The notes beneath the pieces were generated by a model that did no database searches, was not told the origin of the DNA, and was given only the letters and a program-made list of their open reading frames with translations. From Candidatus Dormiibacterota bacterium (GTDB lineage Bacteria; Chloroflexota; Dormibacteria; Aeolococcales; Aeolococcaceae): a stretch of DNA of 5,214 bases. This document shows positions 4,709 to 5,214 of this stretch, piece by piece. Numbering within the stretch: the first letter of the stretch is position 1; each line of letters starts with the position of its first letter. The position numbers and the translations under genes were made by a program. The stretch covers positions 1-5,214 of the forward strand of contig JAFALX010000080.1 in assembly GCA_019234035.1 (NCBI GenBank), given 5' to 3'.

Positions 4709-5214
4709 GATACTGGTTGTGCTCGGCGGTCTTGACGAAGCGCTGGGCGCTGCGCGAGGACGTCGAATGCGTGTTCACGCGAATGGTCTCGTCAGCGAGA
4801 ACAAGGGAAAGGCGGAAACGTGGCTGTGGACTGACGTCGAGGAGTTCTACGTGCTCGCGGAGCAAAGCGAACTTCACAGTGCTCCCAGCGGGCCGATCGA
4901 CGGGATGATCACTGAGGGGGCCTTGGCTCTATTGATGGCGGCCATGCCCAAGGACGTGAAGTACAAGGTGTACTACTCGCTTCGACGAGGCAGCCAGCGA
5001 CTGGGACGTCAACTGGAAGATTCAGGACTACAAGCGTTTGGGCGAGATCGTAGAGAATTGTCTGACGGCGGCTCGACTGCCATCCGTCCTTGCGACCTTC
5101 CGTAGCGGCGGCGATGTCAAGTACGGTCGCTTTACGGTGCGCAGTCAAGGCATCGAGGACGCCGGTTCGGCGCCGCCACGATTGCTCGCGTGGACGGATG
5201 TTGCCGAGGTCCAA
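4701..5214 (+). pseudogene. DUF6585-like protein gene, frameshifted and 5'-incomplete (runs off window)
   Basis: One protein is encoded in two frames. Frame 1 (GTG 4701 to about 4979) includes RMRVHANGLV, WLWTDVEEFYV and KYKVYYS. It would meet TAG at 5103-5105, but after 4980 its residues stop resembling the family. From 4981 the next frame reads FDEAASDW, YKRLGEIVENCL, KYGRFTVRSQG and LLAWTDVAEVQ to the window end without a stop. Together these match DUF6585 proteins as I know them: two similar halves each with a W-[TD]-[DE]-V-x-[EA]-V type motif. Reading C4980 as one extra base restores the frame. The family normally has a membrane segment before this domain. Such a segment is present in frame at 4650-4730, but no start codon precedes it after the vapC stop. 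ATG 4767 has a good GAGGA ribosome binding site 6 nt upstream and may give a shortened cytosolic product. A sequencing error at 4980 is the main alternative. Function of the family is unknown. Confidence 0.72.

Noticed and set aside
4971..4985. Programmed ribosomal frameshift site
   Set aside because: The sequence TACTCGCTTC has no slippery heptamer, no homopolymer and no obvious stimulator. Mutation or sequencing error explains the frame change more simply.
4909..5214. Minus-strand open frame at the right edge
   Set aside because: It lies opposite the DUF6585-like coding sequence, which has family-like motifs, and has no recognisable features of its own.
1..5214. CRISPR array, insertion sequence or transposase
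   Set aside because: No regularly spaced repeats, terminal inverted repeats flanking a gene, or transposase-like protein are seen.

Overview
This window is high-GC DNA with tightly packed genes on both strands. The gene set points to a GC-rich Gram-positive-type bacterium. It includes a MarP-type membrane serine protease (a family best known from Actinobacteria), an L,D-transpeptidase with its own long extracytoplasmic region, a lipobox lipoprotein, an actinobacterial-style vapBC pair and a DUF6585-like gene. Actinomycetota is the simplest guess. A related high-GC lineage such as Candidatus Dormibacterota is equally compatible, and the sequence alone does not settle it.

Layout: (1) 1-730, minus strand: the N-terminal half of a flavin disulfide oxidoreductase that runs off the left edge, with a GTG start and a strong AGGAGG ribosome binding site. 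(2) 731-825: a short divergent intergenic region. (3) 826-2226, plus strand: an exported or anchored L,D-transpeptidase. (4) 2231-3403, minus strand: a CvpA-like/trypsin-like MarP-family protease, convergent with the transpeptidase. Only 4 bp separate the two genes, and both stop codons lie inside one 12-bp perfect palindrome. (5) 3404-3484: a second divergent intergenic region. (6) 3485-3853, plus strand: a small lipoprotein with a DUF3862/BLIP-like domain. (7) 3877-3951: tRNA-Pro(UGG) with encoded CCA. (8) 3956-4649: a vapBC toxin-antitoxin operon that starts just after the tRNA, probably leaderless, with two matching palindromic boxes at its promoter. (9) 4650-5214: a damaged DUF6585-like gene, frameshifted near 4980 and apparently lacking a normal 5' end, running off the right edge.

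Three adjacent genes (transpeptidase, MarP-like protease, lipoprotein) act outside the cytoplasmic membrane and may form a loose envelope-maintenance neighbourhood. In Mycobacterium tuberculosis, MarP processes a peptidoglycan hydrolase, so a link between the protease and wall remodelling is reasonable but inferred. The right-hand part (tRNA, then toxin-antitoxin pair, then broken gene) looks like an accessory insertion next to a tRNA, although no attachment-site duplication or integrase is visible. I did not find a clearly new multi-gene system. The points most worth checking are the vapBC operator/leaderless arrangement, the broken gene after vapC, the palindrome holding both convergent stops, and an inverted repeat linking the tRNA leader with the tRNA body.
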